Shown here: piece by piece, positions 48,257-58,773 of the stretch | How the letters are laid out: each line of letters begins with the position of its first letter | Numbering within the stretch: position 1 is the stretch's first letter | Assembly: GCA_038373865.1 (NCBI GenBank) | Contig: JAXGGA010001185.1 | Span: 101,481 to 165,480, forward strand | Direction of reading: 5' to 3' | DNA from: Uloborus plumipes | Taxonomy: Eukaryota > Arthropoda > Arachnida > Araneae > Uloboridae | Length of the DNA stretch: 64,000 nt | Position numbers and translations under genes: made by a program | The notes under the pieces: generated by a model | The model's input: the letters and a program-made list of their open reading frames with translations, nothing else | Database searches by the model: none | Told to the model about the DNA's origin: nothing

Positions 48257-49168
48257 ATTAATTTAAATTGAACACCCAGATAGTGTGGGGAAAAGCACAA
48301 ACAAGCACATCATTGCAATTGTGTGTAATTTCACATACATGCGTGTTTTACTAAATCAAGAACATGCTTTTCGGGAAAGGTTTCTATGGCGACTAGCGAA
48401 AGCCGTAAATCTAGAAAGTTATATTATATTATTCCATTTGACTCAAAATCATTGTGAAAGTTTTTACAATTAAGCTTCTTCTCTTCAGAACTCTTCTAAT
48501 TACGGGATCTTATTCACGGTGTGGCAACGGTCCATTTAACTTTTCGTTTGCGAGTATTTGGATCCAGTTCCCAGTGTTACTAGTGCTAAATAAATTAGTT
48601 TTATTTAATAATAACTAGTATTTATAAACATAATGAACATGGGTAGGGTCTATATCGGCTTAGGAGTGCTGGAAAATCTTGAGAAAAGTGATGGGAAAAA
48701 AACGTGACTTTTCCCCATTTTCCTTTGCTGAGCTAAGAGACTTTAAATCTGTAAAATACGTGCATTAAGAGAATATTTCACTCCAAATAAGTAATTCTTC
48801 ATTCTGCTACACCATTCCTAAGTAAAAACTTTCAAAAGACTTAGTTTTTGAATAGAAATAAGAGTCTATCGTCATTTTATGACAATAGATATCAATTTCA
48901 GTTCAATCGGATGATTAGATATTTTGTAATTAGTTCTTAAAGGCGCCAGATAAGCCCTGCCTCCTAGTTTCCCTAAGAGTACCTCTATAGCAGCTTTGCT
49001 TCAAGCAGTGAAGCTATGCTTCTATGTAGGGACTTTAGTTTCCCCATCTCCACTGATGACGTCACACTTCATTCCTTTCTCATTCTTACACTGGGCGCTC
49101 GCTCGTGCGTTCCCAATAGTACGGCCCCTATAGTTATAGTAAGGGCCCCCAGTTATAGGGGCTCTACT
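48257..49168. promoter_or_regulatory. Presumed 5' flank/UTR of inturned
   Basis: It lies upstream of the intu start codon. I see no clear TATA box. 48490-48560 is somewhat richer in G/C (GGTGTGGCAACGGTCC). The region 49090-49170 holds an inverted pair, GGCCCCTATAG and CTATAGGGGC-like phrases. The promoter role is inferred only from position. Confidence 0.35.
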
Positions 49169-49385
49169 CAATAGAACAGGGGTCTCCAAACTTTTAGCCC
49201 ACTTTTGAAAATTTTCCAAGATTGACGGATCAGTCCCCCCCCCCCCTCGAATGGATGTAGCTCATCATACACATTTAAAATCAGACGCATTTTTGTGTTA
49301 GAAAAAAATGAAATATCTGTAATAACTTGATTATCGGTGAGGCGTTGTGACATTCCTATAATTTAAAAACGTGTTTGAAGTTTTA

Positions 49386-50659
49386 GGGGAAAGTGGTAAT
49401 GAATGGGCCACTAACAAAATATGAAAAAGTATTTGCATGATTTTTTTTTTTTTTTTTTTTTTTTTTGATGCCACCAATAGATGTAGCTATTTGTTCTACT
49501 AAACTCATCCAATTTTCATTCGTTTGCTCTGAGCCATTTTCAAACTAGAAGGGCATGGTCAAGAATCTGACTGATAAGTAAGTTTTTCCCTTTTTAGTAA
49601 AACATTTCCTAGCTAAAATGTACCAGGTATTTCACTGCATACATATGTATAAGCTAGTCTTTCCATATCTATAATCTTAAGATGTATTTTGATGTTATCT
49701 AAATTCAATATACTCAAAACACCTAAATGTATTCAAAAAGTATAGGTGGGGCTGAATGAGCCACTATGTCATGGTAATGAATGGGCCACCTAAATATTGT
49801 TTTTCTTCCTTTTCTTTGGATTTTCGCATTAATATGAAACACAACTGACTGTCATAGATAAAGATTACTGTCGTCAAAATAGGTTTGTAGTAACTTCTAA
49901 ATATAATTTGCAGATCTATATTATATTCCTATAGTACAATAGACCTCTAATCGCAGTGCGTGGCTTGAAGAAGCCACCCTCTCTCCTTCATTATATTCCT
50001 CACAGTACAATTTCATTTTCTTTTTTTGGTAACTTAAGTTAGATATTTCTGATTCCCGATGTCTAGTAAAGTTTAAAAAAAATTCAATTTTGACAAGTTT
50101 GAAAATGAAGATGAAGTTTTTGAAAGTGATTTTTAATATTATTTTTGAAATATGTAAATTTTGTTAAATCATAGTGTATATTATCTGTTATTTTTTACAT
50201 ATATTTGATGTTATTTATTTCTTACAATCTCATTATTTAGTCATTTTTCTGCTACAATTGGTAATGCATCAGTTTTATTTTAATTGCATCAGTTTTGATG
50301 TTAAAAAAATTTTAAATCAGTATGATTTTGTATCATCATGTCAAGTGCCACATTTATTTCGTCATATTCAGCAAATAAAAGATTAAATCCACATGTTTTC
50401 ATTGAATTCATTTAGTGGCCCATTCATTACCTTCGATGGCCCATTCAACCCCATAGGTGGGGTTGAACGGGTCAAATTTCAAAATTTGTATTTTCTATTA
50501 TAATTCATTATAGACAGGTGCTAATCCAACTTTTATGACTTTTTTAGATAGCCAGATAAGTAAAGTAACTAAAACAGCAATTTAGAGTTAAAACAAAGTG
50601 TTAGAAAAAATTACAAAAATTCAAAACCAAAAAGTGGCCCATTCATTACCACTCTCCCC
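49386..50659. mobile_element. 1.27-kb element with 26-bp TIRs, TA duplication
   Basis: Left end GGGGAAAGTGGTAATGAATG then GGCCAC; right end, inverted, GGGGAGAGTGGTAATGAATG then GGCCAC. TA at 49384-49385 and 50660-50661. The phrase GGTAATGAATGGGCCAC recurs near 49774 and, inverted, near 50414, forming subterminal repeats. It is non-coding. The type resembles pogo/mariner non-autonomous elements. Confidence 0.8.
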
Positions 50660-50734
50660 TACATTACTCTTCAGTTTTCATCCGTAAAATGTAGAATTTT
50701 TCATTTAGCATCATAACTATTATTATACAATACA

Positions 50735-50800
50735 AATACAAATGTGGCGACCAGCAGCAGGCTCTGGGCCCAACACTGGGTTGGAAAGCTAAAATAATCA
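50735..50800 (-). mobile_element. CR1-like LINE 3' end, minus strand
   Basis: Read on the minus strand: CCAGTGTTGGGCCCAGAGCC then TGCTGCTGGTCGCCACATTT and GTATTTGTATTG, the same 3' terminus as 38810-38850. The sequence further into the element (50800-51050) could not be matched to the RT. Confidence 0.75.
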
Positions 50801-51632
50801 AAGTTACTTAAAAATTGATTGCAAATTGGTTTATTTCCGAAGCTACCAACTAACATTAAAAATTTAATACTAATTATCATTATTTCTAACTCGCGACAAA
50901 AATTCCATTTATTACCTGTTAGAAACATTTTGTATAACCTTATTAAATCTTTTATGGACTTCGAAATTTTCCTTAATGCCTTTTTCTTACTATGCTTAAT
51001 TTCTAAAGAAACAAATCATAAACAATTATATAATAAAAAACTTTAAAGGTTAGATTAAGCCAGAATACAGAAGCTGAACTAGTCAATATAAGTTTTAACG
51101 ATTGATATTGCATTTAATTTAATATGTGCAATTAGAAACTCGCAAAATACAAATACACAAGAAAATCTCACAGTAGAGTATATTATACCTAGCAATTATG
51201 ACTTGGCTCTTGTGTGCATCTAAAATCTGGCCCATAGCTGCGGGCCAGATTTTAGATACTCTACTACTTATACTACGCCTCTAAACTATAGTTTAGAAAC
51301 CCTTGCAATAGAACGTCAGTAACATTCTCAAGATATGGCTCCAAGCACGAAATGAAATTATTTTGTTGAATCTTGCTGCAAATCTTCAACATTTAACACA
51401 CCAAATAAGTTTTTTTATTGCACAAATGGACAAGACAAGAATGGTGCAACAGCAATTTAAAAAAAAAAAAAAACAATCCTGAAAACTGTTTGCACTGCTC
51501 TATTGCCTCCGTCTTCACTGCTCTATTGTCAAAAATATTTTACAGTAATTTATTTAACAGTACATTAATTATACAAGAGAGAGAGAGAGACCGGTTTTTC
51601 TTTTATAAAAAGTGCTTTCTTTTAACCTTTAG

Positions 51633-52045
51633 CCCTTTAAGTGGTTTGCCCGTACGGTGTACGTGCTATCCGAAATTGGCCTCATCTGGTTTGCCCGTAC
51701 GGCGTACGGGCATTGATATTTTCAGATTTCCTTTTCTGGTTTTCCCGAACTGTTCGGAAAATTGTAAACCTCAAAATTCACAGTAAGTGTGAGAGAATTT
51801 TTTGCATAATTTGTAAACCATTCATTACTGCATGCAGAATGTACTTGAAAAAAGCAAATATTTCGGGATTTTGTGACCAAAATTGTAAAATAAAAAATAT
51901 TGTAAAAGCGTTGAAAACGAAAAAAAAAAATTTAAAAATTCTTTATATTCTTATTCTGTTAAGTATGGTACTTAACTATACGCAATAAAAAAAAATATGC
52001 CTTTTTTGGAAGCATTTCTGGTAAAATAATTGACCGCTTAAAGGG
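51633..52045. mobile_element. piggyBac-like MITE, 413 bp
   Basis: Left end CCCTTTAAGTGG after TTAG; right end CCGCTTAAAGGG before TTAA. TTAA-type duplication and CCCTTT ends are piggyBac-like. Inside the left end TGGTTTGCCCGTACGG is present twice (51642 and 51688), the second as the palindrome CCCGTACGGCGTACGGG. Its right half is copied again at 52906-53228 as part of the long duplication. Confidence 0.6.
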
Positions 52046-52228
52046 TTAATTTACCAGGTAGCACAAACGTTTTATAAACGTTTTTAAGCGGTTGTTACAA
52101 TGTAATAACCATTTTACAACCTTTAAAAAACGAAGTGTGCTACTTGGGTTGGCACATTATCAAAAATTTAAAAAGTTTGACAAAAAAAATTTTATTTTAG
52201 TGTTTTTGGGGTAAAATGCAAAAATATT
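51725..52228. repeat. Long direct duplication, left copy
   Basis: From GATTTCCTTTTCTGGTTTTC to TAAAATGCAAAAATATT. It is about 97% identical to 52906-53412 by eye, with scattered substitutions and poly-A length changes. It covers the right half of the piggyBac-like MITE, then a ~94-bp inverted-repeat MITE (52054-52147, ends CCAGGTAGCACA/TGTGCTACTTGG). It ends exactly where the RTE tail begins. Confidence 0.92.
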
Positions 52229-52905
52229 CATCATCATCATCAAAAGCACAACAGCCTTTTTCAGGCCAAGGCTGACTCGCTCACTTTCCTCCAGTTGACC
52301 TCATTAGTCGCAACGGCCCTCCATCGGTTGATTCCCATTAGTTTTAGGTCATTCTCGACGTCGTCCAACCATCGAGTGGGTGGTCGTCCTCGACGTCTAA
52401 TCCCTTCATTTTTTGAAAAAGTCACTTTTTTGGTAGGGACAGCATCAGCATGTCTATAAAGATGTCCTAGCCACTGAATACGTGAGGCTTTTATTACTCT
52501 TACAATGTCAGTTCCGTCAAATTTGTCATACTTTCTGTAAATTTCATGGTTGTACAGGATTCTCCATCTATTGTCTTCTTGAGTAGGTCCAAAGATTTTT
52601 CTTAGAATTTTCCTTTCAAAAATTAGCAGCTTTTCTTCTTCAGATTTATTGAGGGTCCAGCATTCGCTTCCATAAAGAATAATAGGCCTGATTAGAGTAT
52701 TATAGAGGCTCAGTTTTGTTTTTAGGGAAATGAGCTTTGAGGTGAATTGGTTTCTGAGGACGAAGAAACTTCTATTAGCCAGAAAGATTCTATTATTTAC
52801 TTCAATTCTAAGATCGTTGCTACATGAGATCAGAGTACCCAAGTACGTAAACTGTTTTACGGTTTCAAAAGTGTAGTTACCTATCTTCAAAGAAGACAAA
52901 TCAAG
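52229..52905 (-). mobile_element. RTE-type LINE, 5'-truncated 3' end
   Basis: On the minus strand the element ends with GCTTTTGATGATGATGATGA, the short tandem tail typical of RTE elements. It codes the RT C-terminus: FTYLGTLISCSNDLRIEVNN, then IILYGSECWTL, ERKILRKIFGP, RIQWLGHLYRHADAVP and RRRGRPPTRWLDDVENDL. It is 677 bases long and flanked by ~505-base direct copies of its target. Confidence 0.92.
52261..52905 (-). pseudogene. RTE reverse transcriptase, C-terminal end
   Basis: Open frame of about 215 codons, running on into the flanking right duplication copy upstream (to 53061), so the first ~50 codons of that open frame are not LINE. It carries the 'YLG..IS', 'LYGSE.W', 'RRGRP..RW.DDV' signature of RTE RTs, and ends at a stop about 30 bases before the TGA-repeat tail. 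It lacks the endonuclease and the RT catalytic core. Confidence 0.9.
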
Positions 52906-53412
52906 AGATTCCTTTTCTGGTTTTCCCGAACTCTTCGGAAAATTGTAAACCTCAAAATTCACAGTAAGTGTGAGAGAAATTTTTGCATAATTTGTAAACC
53001 ATTCATTACTGCATGCAGAATGTACTTGCAAAAAGCAAATATTTCGGGATTTTGTGACCAAAATTATAAAATAAAAAATATTGTAAAAGCATTGAAAACG
53101 AAAAAAAAAAAAAAAATTAAAAATTCTTTATATTCTTATTTTGTTAAGTATGGTACTTAACTATATGCAATAAAAAAAGATGCCTTTTTGGAAGCATTTC
53201 TGGTAAAATAATTGACCGCTTAAAGGGTTAATTTACCAGGTAGCACAAACGTTTTATAAACGTTTTTAAGTGGTTGTTACAACGTTAATAACCATTTTAC
53301 AACCTTTAAAAAACGAAGTGTGCTACTTGGGTTGGCACATTATCAAAAATTTAAATATTTTGACAAATTTTTTTTTTATTTTAGTGTTTTTGGGGTAAAA
53401 TGCAAAAATATT
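52906..53412. repeat. Long direct duplication, right copy
   Basis: Second copy of 51725-52228. It begins immediately beside the truncated 5' end of the RTE fragment and ends at TAAAATGCAAAAATATT, after which the sequence is unique. Confidence 0.92.
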
Positions 53413-53664
53413 ATATAGTTAAAAAAAATTTCACGGGAAAAAAATGAAAAGAAAAGCGGTTTTATAAATTGTGTATCCTGTAGGATACACTGCCAAAGTA
53501 GCAAATAAGAATACATAAAACGTGGCTCACTCAATCACAATATCAACCAATTTGGCACTATTCTAGATTTTATAAACACTAAAAATAATAAGCAAATAAT
53601 AAAAAAATAAAAGAGAACATACCTGTAATCGACGTGACACCATGTTGTTTTGGTAGAACACACT
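53413..53664. other. Unassigned; possible minus-strand splice donor
   Basis: On the minus strand ATGGTGTCACGTCGATTACA with G|GTATGTTC (about 53643-53615) looks like a short first exon and donor, beside the insertion point of the Harbinger-like element. Only suggestive. Confidence 0.3.
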
Positions 53665-53954
53665 GTAACGGCCGAAGTTTCGTCTCGGGCGGAAGGCGGG
53701 TCGAGAAGCGTTTTCGCCGGTCGGAATTGGGGAGAACTTTTCGACCAAAGCTGGTGTAGCGAGTTTCGTGTCGAGGGCGAGAGATGGGCGGAAAACTCCC
53801 TAGGCATTCCGCCCGGAAGTTGCGTTATTCGTCTAGGCACTCAGCCGGATGTTTCGTCGCTGCTCATCGCAGCCAATCATCTTGTTGCCTATCCTCTGTC
53901 GTCAGGATCAGTTGTTTGTTTTTATTACGTGCAGTTGAAAATTCATCGCGCAGA

Positions 53955-54038
53955 ATGAGCAACATAAATAAAATTAAAACTTCGGCCCAGCAATATGAAA
54001 TCATGGTGGATTTCTTTGGGCAGTGTAATATGTGTTAG
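53955..54038 (+). pseudogene. Myb/SANT-like protein, N-terminal fragment
   Basis: ATG 53955, reading MSNINKIKTSAQQYEIMVDF and a further eight residues to TAG. 'TSAQQYEIMVDF' fits the start of the Myb/SANT-like DNA-binding domain (typically 'T..Q...L..F'). Such proteins are the second Harbinger gene and help transposase binding and nuclear import. The domain stops after 27 residues; the rest is not seen. Confidence 0.5.
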
Positions 54039-54864
54039 ACGTTTTAAATTCAAGGTTTGCACAACACTAGCAGTACCCGCACAGCGATGCCCGTGCAATA
54101 AATTTGAAAGAAGTCAACTGAATAAATTTAAATTTACTCCAACCTTCTAAAGTAAAATTATCATGTTCTTTAATTCAAATGTGCTCCCCAACCTTTAAAA
54201 TTCCACTAAAAGTCCTGTTAAAGTTTAAAACAATTCATCAAATAAATCAAAAAGGCATTAAGTTAAGTAAGTAACAGATTTTGATTACTCAAATTTAGTC
54301 AATTTTCAAAGCTTAATTCTAAGCGCAAATTTAAACCACTATGTAACTTCAGGGGCAAAAGAGAAGTTTGTCTGGAAAATGGACCTAGTGTTTCAGTTTT
54401 GCGTTTAGAGTTGCATCTAAATTTGAGTAATTAATATCTCCTGTTCTAATTAATGGATAGAAACAGGGCAAATACTTTTCTTTTTCCAAAAAACTTTCCA
54501 GCCATGTATAATGTTAGGGGGTGGAGGAAAGTCTCCCCTCCCCCGCAATTATGCAGAATACACCAAAAAATGAGACTAATTAATTAATTTCAAAATTTAG
54601 AATTCGACCTTTGAGGTGCAGTTCACGGGGATACATTTGAATTTTGTGCCAAGTTTCTAGTCTGTGGGGGCTTCCAGTCAGGGTTTCCGTTGTGGTCGCA
54701 TTTTTTTGCACGATCTGAGAGAGAGAGCAAGCATGACGATACCTAACTTAATCTTATTATAAATTTTATTCAACATATAGAAAATGCTATTAAATTCAAC
54801 AATATATTGTGTTAATGGGCACAAAATCCCTCCTATAAATGCATTATTAACGATTAAAAAAAAA
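54039..54864. other. Interior of Harbinger-like element, unassigned
   Basis: 54079-54098 repeats the CG-rich phrase found at 7690 (CCCG..CGATGC.CG), so a copy of that dispersed repeat may begin here. 54714-54727 is GAGAGAGAGAGC. Confidence 0.4.
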
Positions 54865-54873
54865 ACTTGTGTT

Positions 54874-55174
54874 GTGTTGTTTCCAATACCACTCGGGTAT
54901 CCGAGCCCGAGTAGATGAAATCTGCTCGATTTAAGGCAGGATAGATACGGCTTCCTTTTTACGAGCACCATTTAGGTGGAAGACCGATTTTAGCTCAACA
55001 TACATGCCATAAGGACCCGTTCATAGGGTAGGCATCCATTCATAACACACTTTCACACACAGAAAGGACAATGACAGGAGAGAGAGAAAGTCTGCCCATG
55101 CCCCAGCCGGGACTCGAACCCGATGTCACTGCATCACAGTCAGATGTCGCTGACCACTAGACGAGGTAGCCGAC
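54874..55174 (-). mobile_element. tRNA-derived SINE, 301 bp
   Basis: On the minus strand, from 55174: GGCTACCTCGTCTAGTGGTC carries a pol III A box (TAGTGGTCAGCG) and GGGTTCGAGTCCCGG carries a B box (GGTTCGAGTCC) about 50 bases on. The sequence ahead of it resembles a tRNA of the Glu/Asp type. A non-tRNA body follows to about 54874. ACTTGTGTT occurs at 54865-54873 and 55175-55183, a 9-base target duplication from LINE-aided insertion. It is not a working tRNA gene: the acceptor stem does not close and the body continues. Confidence 0.88.
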
Positions 55175-55183
55175 ACTTGTGTT

Positions 55184-55595
55184 CTTTTAATATAAATTAC
55201 AAGTCTAAAGATAAGAAAATTTTCACTTTGAATTTTAAAAAATGTTACCTACTATGAATTTATTTTTATCAAGATTTCAAGGTTGAATTTTAAATTTAGC
55301 TTTCAACAGGAGATGAAGTACGACTAGATTAGAAAAATAGTGAACAGATTCACTATTTAATAATCTTTAGCCTTTTGCTAAAGCCTTTTCTCCAATTTTA
55401 GCTTTTTTGCTTAAAAAAAAAAAAAAAATTGAAACTCAGTTTAAACCCTGCTTCTAGCTCATCTGACTCGACTACACAGCGGAAACTCATGACCCCCTCC
55501 CATTATTTTGAATTCACCTACCTCATAGCAACCATCATCAAACTGTATGGATAACAATACCTAGACAATCTGAAAATCTCACTAGAACCTTAAAA
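55184..55595. other. Interior of Harbinger-like element, unassigned
   Basis: AT-rich with an A15 tract near 55413. Nothing recognised before the Gag zinc knuckles. Confidence 0.5.
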
Positions 55596-55601
55596 AAAAA
55601 G

Positions 55602-56076
55602 AACACAGTGTCCAAATGTTGGAACTGCCAACAATTTAATCACAGTAGTTATGAATGTAACAGACCATCTGTATGTGTGAAATGTGTTGGTCTCCACAGA
55701 GCTGACCAATGTTACAGATCTCCCCCCTATTTGCTTTCTCTGCGGTGGTCCATACACATCAAATTATTCGAAATGTCCTGAAAGACCACGAAAAACCAAC
55801 ATTGGTACAATAAAATTCAATCAAAAACCCACCGCAAGTGAAAACAAAAATCCACAAAATCGATGGAATGACCCAAATAGAACTAATAACACGAAGAATA
55901 ACATTAATAAAAACAACGTTCCTAACATGCCTTCACAAGGAATTCCTAGAACCACCACCCAACAAAAAGCCGAAACAAACAAAATAAAAAACAACATACT
56001 TGACACCTTAAATGATACACTTATGACTCTCATAGGAGAGCTACAAAAAATGAGAAACTCCTTCCATTATGGTTAG
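55602..56076 (+). pseudogene. Jockey-type Gag with three zinc knuckles
   Basis: KCWNCQQFNHSSYECNRPSV, then CVKCVGLHRADQC, then CFLCGGPYTSNYSKCP are three CCHC-type knuckles in the pattern of Jockey ORF1. The first two lie in a different frame from the last (shift near 55700). After this an Asn/Lys-rich tail runs to 56076. RNA binding is the family role. Confidence 0.82.
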
Positions 56077-56089
56077 TCACTTAAAATTT

Positions 56090-57758
56090 AAAATTGCGTC
56101 CTGGAACTACAATGGCATCCAGGACAAATTCAAAACTAAAATCTCTGAACTCATTTAATTCATTGATAACCGCTCGCCTGATATCATGTGTTAACAAGAA
56201 ACAAACTTAAAGCTACATGGCAGCTTCTTCATTCCTGACTACTTCACATACTGTGAAGACACTTACAAATACTGGTAGCGGTACTGCCATTCTTGTACAC
56301 GAAGCTCTTAAACATAAATGCCCAAAATTAACTCTATTTATGAAAATGTCAGTGCTGAAATTTCCTGTGACAATTGTACTTTAAATGTTTGCTCAATTTA
56401 CCTGAACACCACCTCACACAACTACAATGATATTGAGAATCAACTAAAAAGTCCAAACATCACAATATTAATTGGCGACTTCAATGCTAAACACAGTAAT
56501 TAGAGTTCTGGAAGAACAAATACTTTTGGTAAAAAAAAATTTGAACGTTGTGCTAGCAACAATTTTCAAACCTTACTCCTGACAGCCCCACTCACTTCTG
56601 TGATAAAAACACCAGTACAACAGCTGCTTTTGCTATTACCAATTTCACGAATTACTTCACTATTGACTCCCTGCATGAGCTACGCTCTCATCACAATCCC
56701 ATAATTGTCGAATTTCACCTAAAATCATATAAACAACTTTATACCTAAAACCATCAGTACCATCAACTGAAACAAATTCACCACTACACTGGAAAATCAC
56801 ACTCACTCTCCCTCATATTCAAAATATCAACAACATTGAAGAAGCTATCAACTTCATTAATGATAAAATAAATGAAGCTAAGATTGCAGCCACCCAGTTA
56901 GGGCTATCACTAACAAACCTATCAAACTACCAACTTTCATTCTCAGCATAATTAAGCTCAAAAATCAGTATAGGAAATTGTGGAATAAAACTAGATAATC
57001 TCCACACAAAACGACGTATAATCACCTCACCAAAACAGTGAAAAAATTGATCATTGACTACAAAAAAGAGAAATGGGACAGCTACCTTAGCTCTCTTGAA
57101 ACCTCTGACAACTCTTTTCCAAGCTGCGAAAAGACTGAATAAAAAATCCCAAACCATACCTCCCTCTACATGGTAGCATGGGTATGACTTACACTGAAAA
57201 AGAAAAAGCTAATGCTACCGCAGACTCACTAGAGCAACAATTTACTCACAGCAGTCATCACTACTGTAATAACCTCATTGATGAAGCGAATGAAAGTTAT
57301 TCTACTTCGAAAGCTACTACATTCCTATCCCACCTCCTAGAATTAACACTAATGAAATTAGTGATGAAATAAAAAAACTAAAAAAGAATAAGAGTTCCGG
57401 AGAAGATGGTATTAATAATTTCATCCTCAAAAATCTCTCCTTCAACATGTTGATGTTCATTACACAAATTTCCAACACTGGCATCATCCTCGGTTACTTC
57501 CCCAACTCCTGGAAAAATGCACTTATAGCACCTATATTAAAGCCCAAAGCTCACCCAAGTTCCCCACAAAAATACAGGCCTATGAGCCTACTAAGCATTT
57601 TGTCGAAACTCTTCGAGAAAATCATTCTTTACAGAATAAACAACCATCTAAATTTCTACGACATCATACCAAATTACCAATTTGGCTTTAGAAACAAACA
57701 TTCCACTAATCACCAACGTCTTCATTCAACTATATATTTCACAACGACTTCCAGTTAA
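56090..57758 (+). pseudogene. Jockey-type endonuclease and RT, broken
   Basis: IASWNYNGIQDKFKTKISEL near 56094 is the endonuclease start ('WN.NGI..K'); a stop follows where Gln-Glu-Thr is expected (QETNLK near 56199). ITILIGDFNAKHSN at 56459-56500 is the GDFNAKH motif. KLKKNKSSGEDGINNFILKN near 57379 and SWKNALIAPILKPKAHPSS, KYRPMSLLSILSKLFEKIIL, YQFGFRNKHST at 57500-57720 are RT motifs 1-3. The YADD motif is absent since the copy ends first. Many stops. Confidence 0.85.
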
Positions 57759-57910
57759 CTTTCATAAAATCAGACACGACTTGAATTAAACAAGGTGTCT
57801 TTTGAATTATATCTTGACATGTTATAGTAGAACGCAAAATGCATTTAAAACCTGATATATTTCTCTCCGTTAAAACTTTCGAAGTACCTAGGCATAGGCA
57901 CATAGGTTTC

Positions 57911-58384
57911 AGGGCCGTATTTAAGGGGTGAGTTTTTAGCATTCAAACCCCCTCCGAAATGTTTCAAAACTATTCCCAAAAATGCTTTTTAGTGCTCTTT
58001 TTGCTGAAAAATAATATTATTACTAGTTTATTTTTAGTTTTCTTTTTCATTTTCCAATTTCATTTGAAAAATGAAATTCTCATTATTGAAACATAGTACA
58101 AATTAATTGATTTATCTGCAATATTGATCTTTATTGTAGTGTTTGAAAACAAAATTTCATACACAATGCTTTTTAACTGGTGTGAGGATGCTTTGTACAC
58201 ATTAGAATTTTTTACTTCATTGGGAAGATATGTTATTTTATTTTTCCATGTTAATGCCCCTTAAGTATCTACAGTAACAAAAAGCAACAGAATATAGAAC
58301 ATATCAAATTTCATTTATCATATAGATTTCACGAGGAAAGAGTTTGTAAAACCCTCCCCGAAATAATAGTCTGGTTACGGCCTC
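57911..58384. mobile_element. hAT-type MITE, ~0.47 kb
   Basis: The left end reads CAGGGCCGTATTTAAGGGG and the right end, inverted, CGAGGCCGTAACCAGAC; C-rich blocks (CCCCCTCCGAAATG and CCCTCCCCGAAAT) sit inside both. No clear target duplication (left ATAGGTTT, right TTATGTCG), so the ends or flanks have changed. It interrupts the HARBI1-like frame. Confidence 0.55.
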
Positions 58385-58566
58385 GTTATGTCGATTAAAA
58401 AATATGCAGCTGGTTTTGATGGTTTAAAAGATTGAATAAAAGTGAAATCGTCTTCATCGAATGGATTGCACCTGTCTCTAAATACTCTTTTTTTTCTCAA
58501 CTCTCTTTGTAGTAACAAATCAAAAATATGGAGCTGCAAAAACACAAAAGTCAGGCCAAACGCCAT
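58385..58566 (-). pseudogene. HARBI1-like transposase, N-terminal fragment
   Basis: On the minus strand from ATG 58566: MAFGLTFVFLQLHIFDLLLQ then RVFRDRCNPFDEDDFTFIQS, FKPSKPAAYFLID. 'R(V/T)(F/Y)RDR.NP...DD..F...F..SK.....L' is the usual N-terminal region of HARBI1/Harbinger transposases. The DDE domain is cut off by the MITE ending at 58384. The frame is open upstream to 58875, but the Met at 58566 is inside the GC-rich end and better placed. Confidence 0.62.
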
Positions 58567-58773
58567 CGTAAACACCAAGTAAATACTCTCGTTTCCCGCC
58601 TTTAAATCCCCTTTCCGCCAACCAGACAGTGGGCGAGAAGATTCCGCTCGGGCGGATTGCTTTTTGGTCGGAAAAAGGAGACGAAACTCGCAACCGGACG
58701 GAATTGCTTGCGTGACGTCATGATTCCGACCCGCTTTCCGCTTTCGCCCAGACGAAACTTCGGCCGTAACACT

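Larger units (their letters stand above)
49177..51305. mobile_element. hAT-like transposon, 2.1 kb
   Basis: Left end CAGGGGTCTCCAAACTTTT, right end read inversely CAAGGGTTTCTAAACTATA. CAATAGAA occurs exactly at 49169-49176 and 51306-51313, an 8-bp duplication. The terminus CAGGGGTC(C)CAAAC is a well-known hAT type. It contains the element 49386-50659 and a CR1 3' end on the minus strand. An internal palindrome, ATCTGGCCCATAGCTGCGGG then CCAGAT, lies at 51224-51258. Confidence 0.85.
55596..57760 (+). mobile_element. Jockey-like LINE, truncated at both ends
   Basis: Gag zinc knuckles, then an endonuclease and the first half of an RT in order on the plus strand, heavily broken. The 3' end is missing: the RT stops near 57758 in the palm. 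Since LINEs normally keep their 3' end, the loss must come from a deletion or a later insertion. Confidence 0.82.
53665..58770 (-). mobile_element. Harbinger-like transposon, 5.1 kb, with nested insertions
   Basis: Left end GTAACGGCCGAAGTTTCGTC, right end read inversely GTTACGGCCGAAGTTTCGTC; ACT flanks both sides (53662-53664 and 58771-58773), a 3-bp duplication. Both ends are GC-rich (about 250 bases each), unlike the neighbourhood. Just inside the right end, reading inward, is the start of a HARBI1-like transposase. Inside the left end, reading inward, is the start of a Myb/SANT-like protein. That two-gene layout is characteristic of Harbinger. A SINE, a Jockey-like LINE and a MITE have been inserted. 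Confidence 0.72.

Noticed and set aside
51641..51988. 115-122-codon frames over the piggyBac-like MITE
   Set aside because: They lie within a MITE and the long duplication, and have no domain; the repeat structure explains them.
53535..53840. Minus-strand open frame through the GC-rich left end of the Harbinger-like element
   Set aside because: Low stop density is due to GC content; no domain, and it crosses the element boundary.
55100..55174. Possible tRNA gene (A and B boxes)
   Set aside because: A 9-base target duplication encloses a 301-base unit with a non-tRNA body, so it is a SINE.
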